A DNA stretch of 64,000 bases from Azospirillum rugosum (GTDB taxonomy: Bacteria > Pseudomonadota > Alphaproteobacteria > Azospirillales > Azospirillaceae). Shown one piece after another: positions 31,969 through 40,854 of the stretch (the first letter of the stretch is position 1; every line of letters begins with the position of its first letter). The notes under the pieces are model-generated. The model searched no databases, was not told the DNA's origin, and worked only from the letters and a program-made list of their open reading frames with translations. The position numbers and the translations under genes were made by a program. Location of the stretch: the NCBI RefSeq assembly GCF_017876155.1, contig NZ_JAGINP010000033.1, positions 1 to 64,000 of the forward strand, given 5' to 3'.

Positions 31969-32679
31969 TCAGGCCCTCCGCACGCCGCGGTTCGCGCGGC
32001 GCTCCGCCCGCTCGAACGCCGCCGTCGAGACGGTGGTCAGCACGAGGTAGAGCGCGGCCGCGGTGGTGTAGAACAGGAAGGGCTGGCGGGTGGACCCCGC
32101 CGCCACATGCGCCACGCGCATGATCTCGGCCAGCGCCGTGACGGAGATCAGCGCCGTGTCCTTCAGCGTCAGCTGCCACACGTTGCCGAGCCCCGGCAGG
32201 GCGTAGCGCATGGTCTGCGGCACCAGGATGCGGCGCAGGATCAGCCAGCGGTTCATGCCGCAGGCGCGCGCCGCCTCGATCTGGCCGTGCGGGACGGCCT
32301 GCACGGCGCCGCGGATCACCTCCGTCGAATAGGCGCCGGAGATCAGACCGACCGCCACGACGCCGACCGTGAAGGCGTTGAGTTCGATGTAGCCCTCGTA
32401 GCCGAAGACCCGGCCGATCGCCATGACGATTCCGCCGCCGCCGAAGAACAGCAGGTAGATGACCAGCAGTTCCGGCACGCCGCGGACGATGGTGGTGTAG
32501 ACCTCGGCGAGGGCGTTGAGGGCGACGTTGCGGCTGAGCTTCGCCGACGCCCCCAGCGACCCGAAGACAAGGCCGAGCGCGAAGGACGACAGCGACACGG
32601 CGACGGTCATCGCCGCCCCGCCCAGAAGCTGGCCGCCCCACCCGTTCGGGCCGAAGGAGAGAAGTTCGAACATGGGCAC
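31969..32679 (-). CDS. Polar amino-acid ABC transporter permease (HisQ-like)
   Basis: 236 residues from the ATG at 32677-32679. The EAA motif reads GQIEAARACGMNRWLILRRI, followed by LVPQTMRYALPGLGNVWQLT. Membrane helices lie either side of the FRGxP-like loop (IVRGVPELLVIYLLFFGGGG). Length and motifs match HisQ/ArtQ. It is the partner permease of 31276-31965. The ATPase and binding protein genes lie upstream on the same strand. Confidence 0.93.
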   Translation of the reverse strand: MPMFELLSFGPNGWGGQLLGGAAMTVAVSLSSFALGLVFGSLGASAKLSRNVALNALAEVYTTIVRGVPELLVIYLLFFGGGGIVMAIGRVFGYEGYIELNAFTVGVVAVGLISGAYSTEVIRGAVQAVPHGQIEAARACGMNRWLILRRILVPQTMRYALPGLGNVWQLTLKDTALISVTALAEIMRVAHVAAGSTRQPFLFYTTAAALYLVLTTVSTAAFERAERRANRGVRRA

Positions 32680-32689
32680 TCGGCATTAA

Positions 32690-32835
32690 ACCCCTCTCCC
32701 GGCCCTGCCGGGAGAGGGAGGGGCCCATGCGCGAGCATGGGAGGGTGAGGGCTTGGTTTCGCGGGGAGACCTTGCCCTCACCCTCCCGCGTTCCGCGGGC
32801 CCCTCCCTCTCCCATCGGGGATGGGAGAGGGGAAG
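32690..32835. repeat. Large intergenic inverted repeat (REP-like)
   Basis: Two facing blocks, 32694-32752 and 32774-32832, carry CCCTCTCCC, GGGAGAGGGAGGGGCCC and GGGAGGGTGAGGG and their complements, separated by about 20 bases. Each block also contains its own hairpin. It lies between the binding-protein gene and the first permease. It could act as an attenuator that lowers permease expression relative to the binding protein. A similar type recurs at 55039-55176. Confidence 0.75.
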
Positions 32836-32842
32836 GACTCTG

Positions 32843-33685
32843 TTACTTGATCGAGATGTCGTAGCCGAAGTGCTGGGTGCTCAGCTTGGTGATCGTGCCG
32901 TCCTTGTTGGCATCGGCGATCGCCTTGTTGAACAGCTCCTTCAGGTCGGCGTCCGCCTTGCGCAGGCCGACGCCCACGCCCTTGCCCAGCACGCCGCGCG
33001 AGAAGGCCGGGGCGACCAGGGTCATGTCCTTGCCGCTGTCGGACTTGATGATGGCGTCCACCGCCGAACGGTCGCCGAAGATGGCGTCGACGCGGCCGGC
33101 GGCCAGGTCGATGCCCGCGTTGTCCAGCTTGTCGTAGGTGCGCACCGCCACCTTCGGCAGGTACTTCTCCATGAAGTTGGCCTGGATGGTGGAGGTCTGC
33201 ACGCCGACCGTCTTGCCCTTCAGGGCGTCGCCCAGCTTGTCGATGGCGGCCTTGCCGGCCGGGTCGTCCTTGGACAGGTCCACGCGCTCCGCGCCATAGG
33301 CGACCTTGGTCAGCGGCGAGGACTTCATGGTGCCGAACATCGACGGCTCGCTGCCGTAGGGGCCGGCGAAGGTGATGACCTTCTCGCGCTCGTCGGTGAC
33401 CGACATGGCGGCCATGATGGCGTCGTACTTGCCCTGCTGGAGCGCCGGGATCATGCCGTCCCAATCCTGGGCGACGATCTCGCACTCCGCCTTCATCGTC
33501 TTGCAGAGCGCCATGGCGAGGTCCGGCTCGAAGCCGACCAGCTTGCCCGACGGGTCCGTCGCGTTCCACGGGGCGTAGGCGCCCTCGGTGGCGATGCGGA
33601 TCTTCTTCCAGTCCTTGGCTTCGGCCATGCCGCCGACGGACGCAACAACGGCGCCCAGCGCCAGCGCCGCAACGATCTTCTTCAC
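32843..33685 (-). CDS. Amino-acid ABC transporter substrate-binding protein
   Basis: 280 residues from a GTG at 33683-33685 with AGGAGG upstream. The signal peptide (IVAALALGAVVASVGGMAEA) is followed by the SBP_bac_3 domain: IRIATEGAYAPWNATDPSGK, LVGFEPDLAMALC, DGMIPALQQGKYDAIMAAMS and VGVQTSTIQANFMEKYL. This matches the HisJ/ArgT/ArtJ periplasmic proteins that bind lysine, arginine, ornithine or histidine; exact ligand not readable. First of the permease group on this strand. Confidence 0.93.
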   Translation of the reverse strand: MKKIVAALALGAVVASVGGMAEAKDWKKIRIATEGAYAPWNATDPSGKLVGFEPDLAMALCKTMKAECEIVAQDWDGMIPALQQGKYDAIMAAMSVTDEREKVITFAGPYGSEPSMFGTMKSSPLTKVAYGAERVDLSKDDPAGKAAIDKLGDALKGKTVGVQTSTIQANFMEKYLPKVAVRTYDKLDNAGIDLAAGRVDAIFGDRSAVDAIIKSDSGKDMTLVAPAFSRGVLGKGVGVGLRKADADLKELFNKAIADANKDGTITKLSTQHFGYDISIK

Positions 33686-33786
33686 GGAAAACCTCCTCTG
33701 TTCAGATGCCTTTTATGGACGGTTCTTCTGACCGGGCAGGCACTGAGCTTTACGGTTTCACAACGCCAGTCAAGTGGATTAAGCGC

Positions 33787-34593
33787 TCAGCCGCCGTTCG
33801 ACAGGTGGCGCGAAAGGAACTGTCGCACGCGCTCCGATTCCGGATTGACCAGAACCCGGTCGGGCGGCCCTTGTTCCTCGATTCGGCCCTGGTGGAGGAA
33901 GACGACCTCCGACGCGACCTCGCGGGCGAATCCCATCTCGTGCGTCACCAGGATCATGGTGTTGCCCTCCTCCGCCAGCTGGCGGATGACCAGCAGCACC
34001 TCGCCCACCAGTTCGGGGTCGAGCGCGGAGGTCGGCTCGTCGAACAGCATGACCTTCGGCTGCATGGCCAGCGCGCGGGCGATGGCGGCGCGCTGCTGCT
34101 GCCCGCCGGACAGCTGGACCGGGTAGCTGTCCGCCTTGGCCAGGATGCCGACCTTGTCCAGCAGCTTGCGCGCGCGGTCCACCGCTTCCGCCTTCGGGAC
34201 GCCCAGGACGTGCACCGGCGCCTCGATGACGTTCTCCAGGATCGTCATGTGGGTCCAGAGGTTGAAGTTCTGGAACACCATGCCGAGCCGGGTGCGCAGG
34301 CGGTCGACCTGCCGGGCGTCGGCCGGGATGGTGCGCCCGCCGCGGCCCTTCTTCAGCCCGATGGCCTCGCCGCCGATGACGATGCGCCCTTCGTCCGGCA
34401 CCTCCAGCATGTTGATGCAGCGCAGCAGCGTGCTCTTGCCGGAGCCGGAGGAGCCGATCAGCGTGATGACGTCGCCCTCGCGCGCCGTCAGGGACACGCC
34501 CTTCAGGACCTCCAGCGGACCGAAGCGCTTGTGGAGATTGTCGACGATGACGGCTTCGGGGGCGTTGGGATTGGTGGGCGGATGTCGGTGCAT
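33787..34593 (-). CDS. Amino-acid ABC transporter ATP-binding protein (HisP-like)
   Basis: 268 residues from the ATG at 34591-34593. Walker A is GSSGSGKSTLLRCIN, the Q-loop is FQNFNLWTH, the signature is LSGGQQQRAAIARAL, Walker B is VMLFDEPTSALDPE, and the switch H is VTHEMGF. HisP-type features include MLEVPDEGRIVIGGE. It drives the permeases encoded downstream. It lies about 100 bases before the binding-protein gene and is probably in the same transcript. Confidence 0.95.
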   Translation of the reverse strand: MHRHPPTNPNAPEAVIVDNLHKRFGPLEVLKGVSLTAREGDVITLIGSSGSGKSTLLRCINMLEVPDEGRIVIGGEAIGLKKGRGGRTIPADARQVDRLRTRLGMVFQNFNLWTHMTILENVIEAPVHVLGVPKAEAVDRARKLLDKVGILAKADSYPVQLSGGQQQRAAIARALAMQPKVMLFDEPTSALDPELVGEVLLVIRQLAEEGNTMILVTHEMGFAREVASEVVFLHQGRIEEQGPPDRVLVNPESERVRQFLSRHLSNGG

Positions 34594-34709
34594 TCGGGCC
34601 TGTTGGCGGGGAGAGAGGTACGACCAATCATGGACTTCGCCGATAAGCTAGACCGCCGGCCAATCCCCCGCAACGCGGATTTTGCAGTGCCCGTCCGGTA
34701 AATGGCAAC

Positions 34710-36401
34710 CTACCAGAGCATGAGCACCAGAAGTTGCGGCGCCAGGATGCGCAGGCACATCGCCAGCGGGTAGACGGTGGCGTAGGCCAGCGCCGGCGCC
34801 TCCGACGTCACCAGCGCGTTGGCGTAGGCGAGGCCCGGCGGGTTGGTCTGCGCCCCGGCCAGCACGCCGCAGATGGTCAGGAAATTCAGCCCCATCACCC
34901 CGCGCGCCACCAGCCCGGTCAGCAGCAGCGGCACCAGCGTGACCAGCACGCCCCAGGCCATCCAGGGCAGGCCGGCGCCGCTCGCCATCGTCTCCACGAA
35001 GCGGTCGCCGGACGCGATGCCCAGCACCGCCAGGAACAGGACGATCCCCAGTTCCCGCAGGGCCAGGTTGGCGGCCGGCGGCATGAACCAGACGAGCGGC
35101 CCGACATGGCCGAGCCGCGCCAGCAGGATCGCCGCGATCAGCGGCCCGCCGGCCATGCCGAGCCGCAGCGGCGCCGGCATCCCCGGCAGGAACAGCGGGA
35201 TGGAGCCGAGTGCGGCGCCCAGCGCGATGCCGACGAAGACCGGGATCATCTCCGCCGTCTGCAGCCGCCGTTCCGAATTGCCGATGATGCGGGCGACGGC
35301 GCGCAGGTCGTCCGGCTTGCCGATCACCGTCAGAATGTCGCCGAACTGAAGCTTCAGCGCGGCGTCCGGCACCAGCTCGATCCCGGCGCGGGTGACGCGG
35401 CTGACCACCACGTCGCAGACCCCCTTCAGGTTCAGCGCGGCGATGGACTTGCCCAGCACCGCGTTGGCGGTGACCACGATGCGCTCCCACCGCAGGTCGC
35501 TGCCTTGGGTGGTCAGCCGCACGTCGGCCGGCACGCCCAGCAGCATGCGCGCCTGCTCCAGCTTCAGCCGCGGGCCGACCACGTGCAGCACGTCGCCGCA
35601 GGCCAGCCGGGTGTCGCCGGTCGGCACGCGCAGCTGCCCGTCGCGCAGCAGGCGGGACACGCAGACGCCCAGGCTGTCCAGGACGGTCAGCTCGGCCAGC
35701 CGCACGCCGTGCACCGACAGGTTCCGCACGGCGATGTCCATGGTTTCCAGCGCCGCGACCTCCGCCCGGCGCGCCGCCTCGAAGCCGCGCGCCTCGGCCT
35801 GCGGGTCGATGCCGAAGACGGCGCGCACGGCGGCCATGGCCAGCAGGTTGCCGGCGATGCCGAAGGGATAGGTCACGGCGAAGGCCAGCCCGGGCAGCGC
35901 CATCGCCGCGGATTCCGCCCCCACCTCCTTCAGCACCTGCTGGGAGGCGGCCAGCGCCGGGGCGTTGGTCACCCCGCCCGCGAAGACACCGAGGCCGGAG
36001 CCCAGCGGCAGCAGACCGGTCGTCACCAGCAGGGCGGTGATCAGGATGCTCGACCCGACCATCAGCAAGGCGAGCCCGTTCAGCGCCAGCCCGGACTTCT
36101 TCAGCGCCGCGAAGAAGCCGGGGCCGACCTGGATGCCGATGGTGTAGACGAACAGGATCAGGCCGAAGTCGCGGATGAAGTCCAGCATCTCCGCGTCGAA
36201 GGTCACGCCCGCCTGTTTGGCGAGGTGCCCGCCGGCGATGCCCGCGAACAGCACGCCCCCGATGCCCAGGCCCACGCCGCGCAGCTTGATATGCCCCAGC
36301 GCCAGCCCCGCGGCGGAGGTGACGCCCAGCATGAAGACGACGCGGGCAATGGGCGGCATGCCCTGGAAGATGGCGGCGAACAACTCGGCGAGCGCGTGCA
36401 T
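34710..36401 (-). CDS. AspT/YidE-type transporter, copy 1
   Basis: 563 residues. Layout: N-terminal membrane half (about residues 1-190, with FGLILFVYTIGIQVGPGFFA, a family hallmark, and a matching GIAGNLLAM), two TrkA-C/RCK_C domains in the middle (about 200-370), then a C-terminal membrane half with GPLVWFMPPAANLALRELGI and NFLTICGVLAGAQTNPPGLA. This is the putative aspartate:alanine exchanger family, whose members with unknown substrates include YidE and YbjL. The upstream gene 36444-38132 is a close paralogue, so the pair arose by tandem duplication. It is unrelated in function to the ABC genes downstream. Confidence 0.88.
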   Translation of the reverse strand: MHALAELFAAIFQGMPPIARVVFMLGVTSAAGLALGHIKLRGVGLGIGGVLFAGIAGGHLAKQAGVTFDAEMLDFIRDFGLILFVYTIGIQVGPGFFAALKKSGLALNGLALLMVGSSILITALLVTTGLLPLGSGLGVFAGGVTNAPALAASQQVLKEVGAESAAMALPGLAFAVTYPFGIAGNLLAMAAVRAVFGIDPQAEARGFEAARRAEVAALETMDIAVRNLSVHGVRLAELTVLDSLGVCVSRLLRDGQLRVPTGDTRLACGDVLHVVGPRLKLEQARMLLGVPADVRLTTQGSDLRWERIVVTANAVLGKSIAALNLKGVCDVVVSRVTRAGIELVPDAALKLQFGDILTVIGKPDDLRAVARIIGNSERRLQTAEMIPVFVGIALGAALGSIPLFLPGMPAPLRLGMAGGPLIAAILLARLGHVGPLVWFMPPAANLALRELGIVLFLAVLGIASGDRFVETMASGAGLPWMAWGVLVTLVPLLLTGLVARGVMGLNFLTICGVLAGAQTNPPGLAYANALVTSEAPALAYATVYPLAMCLRILAPQLLVLMLW

Positions 36402-36443
36402 GGCCCGTTTCCTCGCGGTGGAGGGAAAGGACCGCCCCCGCCC

Positions 36444-38132
36444 CTACCAGAGGAAGAGGACGATCAACTGGGGGGCCAGGATACGCAGGAACATTACCAC
36501 CGGGTAAACCGTGGCGTAGGCAAGAGCCGGCGCCTCCGACGCGCTCATGGCGTTGGCGAAGGCCAGGGCCGGCGGATCGGTCATGCTGCCGGCCAGAAGC
36601 CCGCAGATCGTCAGGTAATTCTGCCGTTTCACCGCGCGGGCGACGATGCCGACGACCAGCAGTGGAATCAGTGTGACCAGCGCGCCGCAGCCGATCCACA
36701 GCAGCCCGTCGCCCTCCACCAGCGTCTCCACGAAGCGGTCGCCGGACAGCAGGCCGACCACCGCCAGGAACAGCACGATGCCGATCTCGCGCAACGCCAG
36801 GTTGGCGGCCGGCGGCATGAACCAGACCAGAGGCCCGATGTGCCCGATGCGCGCCAGCAGGATCGCCGCCACCAGCGGCCCGCCGGCCAGCCCCAGCTTC
36901 ATCGGCGTCGGCATGCCCGGCAGGTAGAGCGGAATGGAGCCCAGGATCACCCCCAGCATGATGCCGAGGAAGACCGGCACGAACTCCACCTGCTGTAGCC
37001 GCCGCGCCGAGTTGCCCATCAGCGCCGCCACCCGGTGCAGGTCGGACGGCTTGCCGATGGCGGTCAGGATGTCGCCGAACTGGAGGTGCAGCGCCGGGGT
37101 CGGCACCAGTTCCACGCCCGCACGGTTCACCCGGCTGACCACCACGTCGTAGGCGTCGGCGAGGCTCAGCTGCCCGATGGTCTTGCCCAGCACATGCTCG
37201 TTGGTGACGACCAGCCGTTCCCACCGCATGTCGGTGCCCTTGGTGGTCAGCGTCACCTCCGCCTCTTGGCCCAGGTAGGTCTTCATCCGCTCCAGCTTTT
37301 CCCGCGGGCCGACCAGATGCACCACGTCGCCGGGGTGCAGGCAGGTGTCCGGGTGCGGCACCTGGAGGTGCCCTTCCCGCAGCAGCCGCGACACCATCAC
37401 GCCCAGATCGCCGAACAGCTGGATGTCGCGCAGCGGCGTGCCGAAGGCCGCCGGGTTGCGCACGGCGACGTCCAGCGTCTCCAGCGTCTCCACCTGGGCG
37501 CGGCGCGTGCGCTCGAACGCCTCGGCCTCCGCCAATGTGTCGATTCGGAACAGGACGCGGACCACCCCCATGGCGATCAGGATGCCGACGATGCCGAAGG
37601 GATAGGCCACGGCATAGCCGAGGCTGGGCGTGTTGATCTCGGCGGCGCTCGCCCCGACCTCCCGCAGGATGCCTTGGGCGGCGCCCAGCGACGGCGTGTT
37701 GGTCACCGCACCGGAGAAGATGCCCAGCACCGCCGGCAGCGGCACCCCGCCGACGAGGTGGATCGCCACCGCCACCAGCACGCCCAGCCCGACCAGCGAC
37801 GCGGCCAGCGCGTTCAGCGTCAGGCCGGACTTCTTCAGCGCCGCGAAGAAGCCGGGGCCGACCTGGATGCCGATGGTGTAGACGAACAGGATCAGCCCGA
37901 ACTCCCGCAGGAAATGCAGGACGTGCAGGTCGAAGGTGAGACCCAGCGCCTTGGCGACGTGCCCGCCGGCGATGCCCGCGAACAGCACCCCGCCGATGCC
38001 CAACCCCACCCCGTGCAGCTTGACCTGCCCCAGCGCCAGCCCCGCCGCCGCAACGGCGCTGAGGGCCAGCATGATGCGGGCGATGTCGGGCAATCCATTG
38101 AACAGGTCGAGCAGGACGGTCATGCGGGGCAT
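36444..38132 (-). CDS. AspT/YidE-type transporter, copy 2
   Basis: 562 residues from ATG 38130-38132; ATG 38121-38123 is an alternative. It has the same organisation as the neighbour: FGLILFVYTIGIQVGPGFFA, two RCK_C domains in the centre (GDVVHLVGPREKL, FGDILTAIGKPSDL) and the late GPLVWFMPPAANLALREIGI and NYLTICGLLAGSMTDPPALA. The two proteins are collinear, and many blocks are identical. Only 42 bases separate the genes, so they are probably cotranscribed and may form a heteromer. The substrate is unknown. Confidence 0.88.
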   Translation of the reverse strand: MPRMTVLLDLFNGLPDIARIMLALSAVAAAGLALGQVKLHGVGLGIGGVLFAGIAGGHVAKALGLTFDLHVLHFLREFGLILFVYTIGIQVGPGFFAALKKSGLTLNALAASLVGLGVLVAVAIHLVGGVPLPAVLGIFSGAVTNTPSLGAAQGILREVGASAAEINTPSLGYAVAYPFGIVGILIAMGVVRVLFRIDTLAEAEAFERTRRAQVETLETLDVAVRNPAAFGTPLRDIQLFGDLGVMVSRLLREGHLQVPHPDTCLHPGDVVHLVGPREKLERMKTYLGQEAEVTLTTKGTDMRWERLVVTNEHVLGKTIGQLSLADAYDVVVSRVNRAGVELVPTPALHLQFGDILTAIGKPSDLHRVAALMGNSARRLQQVEFVPVFLGIMLGVILGSIPLYLPGMPTPMKLGLAGGPLVAAILLARIGHIGPLVWFMPPAANLALREIGIVLFLAVVGLLSGDRFVETLVEGDGLLWIGCGALVTLIPLLVVGIVARAVKRQNYLTICGLLAGSMTDPPALAFANAMSASEAPALAYATVYPVVMFLRILAPQLIVLFLW

Positions 38133-38159
38133 CCGGGGCGGTCACGGGTCGCGCGGTGC

Positions 38160-38410
38160 GCGTGGTAATGGATGCCTGGACAATTCCGCGTTGGCAATGA
38201 GGGCTTTTCCGGAGGACGCTACCCCATCCGTCACCCCATCAAAATTTCGCCACTTTCTCGGCATAGACAGAGGACAGCCGTCAGGCACGATGTGACCCGG
38301 AAGGGACGTGACCCCCGTCCCGATCCTCTGCGACACACACATTGCTACTGACACAGCGCGACTGATAGGGCGACCGCCACGCGGCGCCCCCAGCCAGGCC
38401 CCGGCTGGAT
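38160..38410 (+). other. Candidate small RNA region before ccmA
   Basis: The 386-base gap between the transporter and ccmA has no credible coding frame. It ends with a strong terminator facing plus (38414-38455) although no plus-strand gene precedes it. A second possible hairpin (CCAGCCAGG-CCCCGGCTGG) lies at about 38391-38408. A plus-strand non-coding RNA is a reasonable inference. I recognise no family. Confidence 0.35.
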
Positions 38411-38413
38411 CCG

Positions 38414-38455
38414 CGGCCATCGCAAGAACCCCCTTGCGATGGCCGTTTCTTTTTG
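38414..38455 (+). terminator. Rho-independent terminator upstream of ccmA
   Basis: A GGCCATCGCAAG / CTTGCGATGGCC stem with an AACCCC loop is followed by GTTTCTTTTT. It is a strong intrinsic terminator for a transcript read on the plus strand. Confidence 0.85.
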
Positions 38456-38518
38456 GCCTCTCCGTTCCCTGTGCTATAGCTCCCCGGCCCCGTCCACCGC
38501 ACGAGCCCGCCCGTCCCC

Positions 38519-39202
38519 ATGCCCGTTTTCGCCGGTACCGAGTTGACCTGCCTCCGCGGCGACCGGCTGGTCTTCACCGGGCTGGATTTCCGGATCGAGC
38601 CGGGGGAGGCGCTGGTCCTGCTCGGCCCCAACGGCAGCGGCAAGTCGAGTCTGCTGCGGGTGATGGCCGGGCTGCTGAAGCCGCTGCGCGGCCAGTTGTC
38701 CTGGGACGGAGTCGCGGTGACCGAGGATCCCGATGGCCACCGTTCCCGTATCCATTACGTCGGCCATCTCGACGCGGTGAAGCCGGTGCTGAGCGCGGTG
38801 GAGAACCTGGCCTTCTGGGCGACGCTCGGCGGGGCCGCCGACCCGCGCGCCAACGCGCACGCCGCGCTGGACCGGCTGGGGGTGCCGCACATCGCCAACG
38901 TCCCGGGCCGCTACCTGTCGGCCGGGCAGAAGCGCCGCCTGAACCTCGCCCGCGTGATCGCCGCCCCCGCCGCCCTGTGGCTGCTGGACGAGCCCACCGT
39001 GGCGCTCGACCGCGCGGCCATCGCGCTGTTCGAGGAGATCATCGCGGAGCACCGCGCCGGCGGCGGCATGGTCGCCGTGTCCACCCACGTGGACATCGCC
39101 ATGCCCGGCGCCCGCGACCTGCACCTGGACGACTTCACCCCCGTCCCCCATGACGAGGACGAGACTGAGCACGAGGATGTGGAAGGGGAGGACGCGGCAT
39201 GA
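38519..39202 (+). CDS. ccmA: Heme/c-type cytochrome maturation ATPase CcmA
   Basis: 227 residues from the ATG at 38519. Walker A is LGPNGSGKSSLLRVM, the signature is YLSAGQKRRLNLARV, Walker B is LWLLDEPTVALD, and the switch H is VSTHVDIAM. The Q-loop position carries HYVGHLDAVK as in CcmA. It works with CcmB and CcmC in the complex that releases holo-CcmE. The histidine/acid-rich tail is longer than usual. Its stop overlaps the ccmB start by four bases (ATGA). Confidence 0.95.
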   Translation: MPVFAGTELTCLRGDRLVFTGLDFRIEPGEALVLLGPNGSGKSSLLRVMAGLLKPLRGQLSWDGVAVTEDPDGHRSRIHYVGHLDAVKPVLSAVENLAFWATLGGAADPRANAHAALDRLGVPHIANVPGRYLSAGQKRRLNLARVIAAPAALWLLDEPTVALDRAAIALFEEIIAEHRAGGGMVAVSTHVDIAMPGARDLHLDDFTPVPHDEDETEHEDVEGEDAA

Positions 39203-39864
39203 CCCGCTTCCTGCGCCTGGTCGGGCGCGACCTGCATCTGGCGCTGCGCCAAGGCTCCGACGCCTCCATCGCGGTGATGTTCTTCGTGCTGTGCGTCGTG
39301 CTGTTCCCCTTCGGCGTGGGGCCGGAGCCGAACATCCTCGCCCGCATCGCCGCCGGCGTCATCTGGGTCGCAGCATTGCTCGCCTCGCTGCTGTCGCTGG
39401 AGCGGCTGTTCCAGAACGACTACGAGGACGGCTCGCTGGAGCTTCTGTCGCTCTCCACCCTGCCGATGGAGGCGGTGGTGCTGGCCAAGACGCTGGCCCA
39501 CTGGCTGGTGACGGGCGTGCCGCTGATCGTCGCCGCGCCCTTGCTGGCCGTGCTGCTGAACATGAACGCGGAAGGGTTCGGCATCCTGGTGCTGACGCTT
39601 CTGGTCGGCACCCCGATCCTCAGCCTGATCGGCAGCATCGGCGCCGCCCTGACCCTGGGCGCCCGGCGCGGCGGCGTGCTGCTGTCTCTGCTGATCCTGC
39701 CGCTCTACATCCCGGTGCTGATTTTCGGCGCCGGCGCCATCGACGCCGCGCTCAACGGCCTGACCCCGCGCCCGCACCTGCTCCTCCTCGGCAGCCTGTT
39801 GGCCGGCGCCCTGCCGCTCGCCCCCTGGGCGAGTGCCGCGGCGCTGCGGCAGGCGGTGGAGTAG
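39199..39864 (+). CDS. ccmB: Heme exporter membrane protein CcmB
   Basis: 221 residues with six hydrophobic helices. CcmB features are visible: LRLVGRDLHLALRQGSDASI at the N-terminus, FFVLCVVLFPFGVGPEPNIL, and DYEDGSLELLSLSTLPMEAV before the long loop. It forms the integral-membrane partner of the CcmA ATPase. The ccm operon is interrupted right after this gene by a minus-strand toxin-antitoxin pair. Confidence 0.95.
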   Translation: MTRFLRLVGRDLHLALRQGSDASIAVMFFVLCVVLFPFGVGPEPNILARIAAGVIWVAALLASLLSLERLFQNDYEDGSLELLSLSTLPMEAVVLAKTLAHWLVTGVPLIVAAPLLAVLLNMNAEGFGILVLTLLVGTPILSLIGSIGAALTLGARRGGVLLSLLILPLYIPVLIFGAGAIDAALNGLTPRPHLLLLGSLLAGALPLAPWASAAALRQAVE

Positions 39865-39867
39865 GGG

Positions 39868-40302
39868 TCAGGCGAGCGAGTCGAGGGCGATTAGATGTTC
39901 CGCCATGCCACCGTGCTTCTGCGCCAGCGCCGCGAAGCGTCGATCGGCAGTGACAACCGGCACCCGGCGCCGCAACGCGAGTGCGAGGTAAAGGCAGTCA
40001 TACACGGGATGCTTCAAGTCGCTCGATAAGCGGCATGCGTCGTCGACCAAATCAGCGTCACTTGTCCATAAAAACGGCGCTTTTTGAACAATCGCGAGGG
40101 CGTCAACGCTCCTCCCTGCGCCAAGACCGCCCAGTCGTTCATGCTTCCAGAAGATGTTCGCACACTCGACGAGCAGGAACTCAGGAGCAAGCAACGTCCG
40201 GCCAATTCCAACGATCTTGGCCCTTTCGCTGTCACTCTCCTCAAGGATCCATTTTGCTACAACGCTGGCATCGGCAACGATCGAGGACGGTAAGCGGTTC
40301 AC
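39868..40302 (-). CDS. PIN-domain toxin (VapC-like)
   Basis: 144 residues. The acidic PIN active-site residues are visible: VADASVVAKWILEES (first Asp), FLLVECANIFW (Glu), LKHPVYDCLYLALALRRRVP (Asp) and VTADRRFAALAQ (Asp). VapC toxins are Mg-dependent RNases, many cleaving tRNA. Its start overlaps the end of the antitoxin gene 40299-40634. The pair lies head-on against ccmB, three bases from its stop, inside the ccm cluster. Confidence 0.88.
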   Translation of the reverse strand: MNRLPSSIVADASVVAKWILEESDSERAKIVGIGRTLLAPEFLLVECANIFWKHERLGGLGAGRSVDALAIVQKAPFLWTSDADLVDDACRLSSDLKHPVYDCLYLALALRRRVPVVTADRRFAALAQKHGGMAEHLIALDSLA

Positions 40303-40634
40303 GGCTCACCGACCAGTCTGGACCGTTCCTCCCGCATTTCACTGGCGATTTCACCGCTGTCAGCGCACACCCGATTGCCAAAACTGGCCCGGAATCGATC
40401 GGCTTGCTCCCAGAATTCTCGATACCGCTGCTGCATAGCCGGATCCATGGCCGGTTCCATGGATTGCTGGGATGCGTCCTGCTCGATCGCACCCGACACA
40501 TATCCTTCCCGCTCAAGCGCTTGCTCCAGCAACAACCGCCCCTCCTCCTCCGGCGTCCGTCCGGTCGCACTGGCGAGTTCATGGAGCAGGTGCATGTGCT
40601 TGTCGCCGATGTTCCGGAGCGTGATGTCGCCCAC
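40299..40634 (-). CDS. FitA/VapB-like antitoxin
   Basis: 111 residues if started at the GTG 40632-40634, which has GGGAGG five bases upstream and gives the FitA-like opening GDITLRNIGDKHMHLL. A frame from an ATG at 40665-40667 is also open. The helix RTPEEEGRLLLEQALERE completes a ribbon-helix-helix. The C-terminal 60 residues (YREFWEQADRFRASFGNRVC) should bind the PIN toxin. Overlap with the toxin start indicates coupling. Confidence 0.78.
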   Translation of the reverse strand: MGDITLRNIGDKHMHLLHELASATGRTPEEEGRLLLEQALEREGYVSGAIEQDASQQSMEPAMDPAMQQRYREFWEQADRFRASFGNRVCADSGEIASEMREERSRLVGEP

Positions 40635-40854
40635 AACCGCCTCCCTGGCTTGTCCACCAAGCACCATCGTACCATAGAAATGTCGCCTTCAAGCGTCATA
40701 CGGTCTCCGCGAGGCGCCCGAAGGCCGTCCGGGCATGATGGCCCACCACGAAATCGCCCTGCGGCGGGGGCTTGCGGGATGACCAAGATCAAGGCGAATC
40801 CCCTCGCGCTGGGGCATCAGTGCGCTTATATCGTCCGCAGCACGACCAGAGGTC

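Noticed and set aside
34734..36998. 754-residue plus-strand frame opposite the transporter genes
   Set aside because: Rich in H, Q, R and D and exactly antisense to well-supported membrane protein genes; a codon-bias shadow.
34648..38145. 1165-residue minus-strand frame spanning both transporters
   Set aside because: A frame-shifted shadow of two real genes; composition is arginine/glycine/alanine only.
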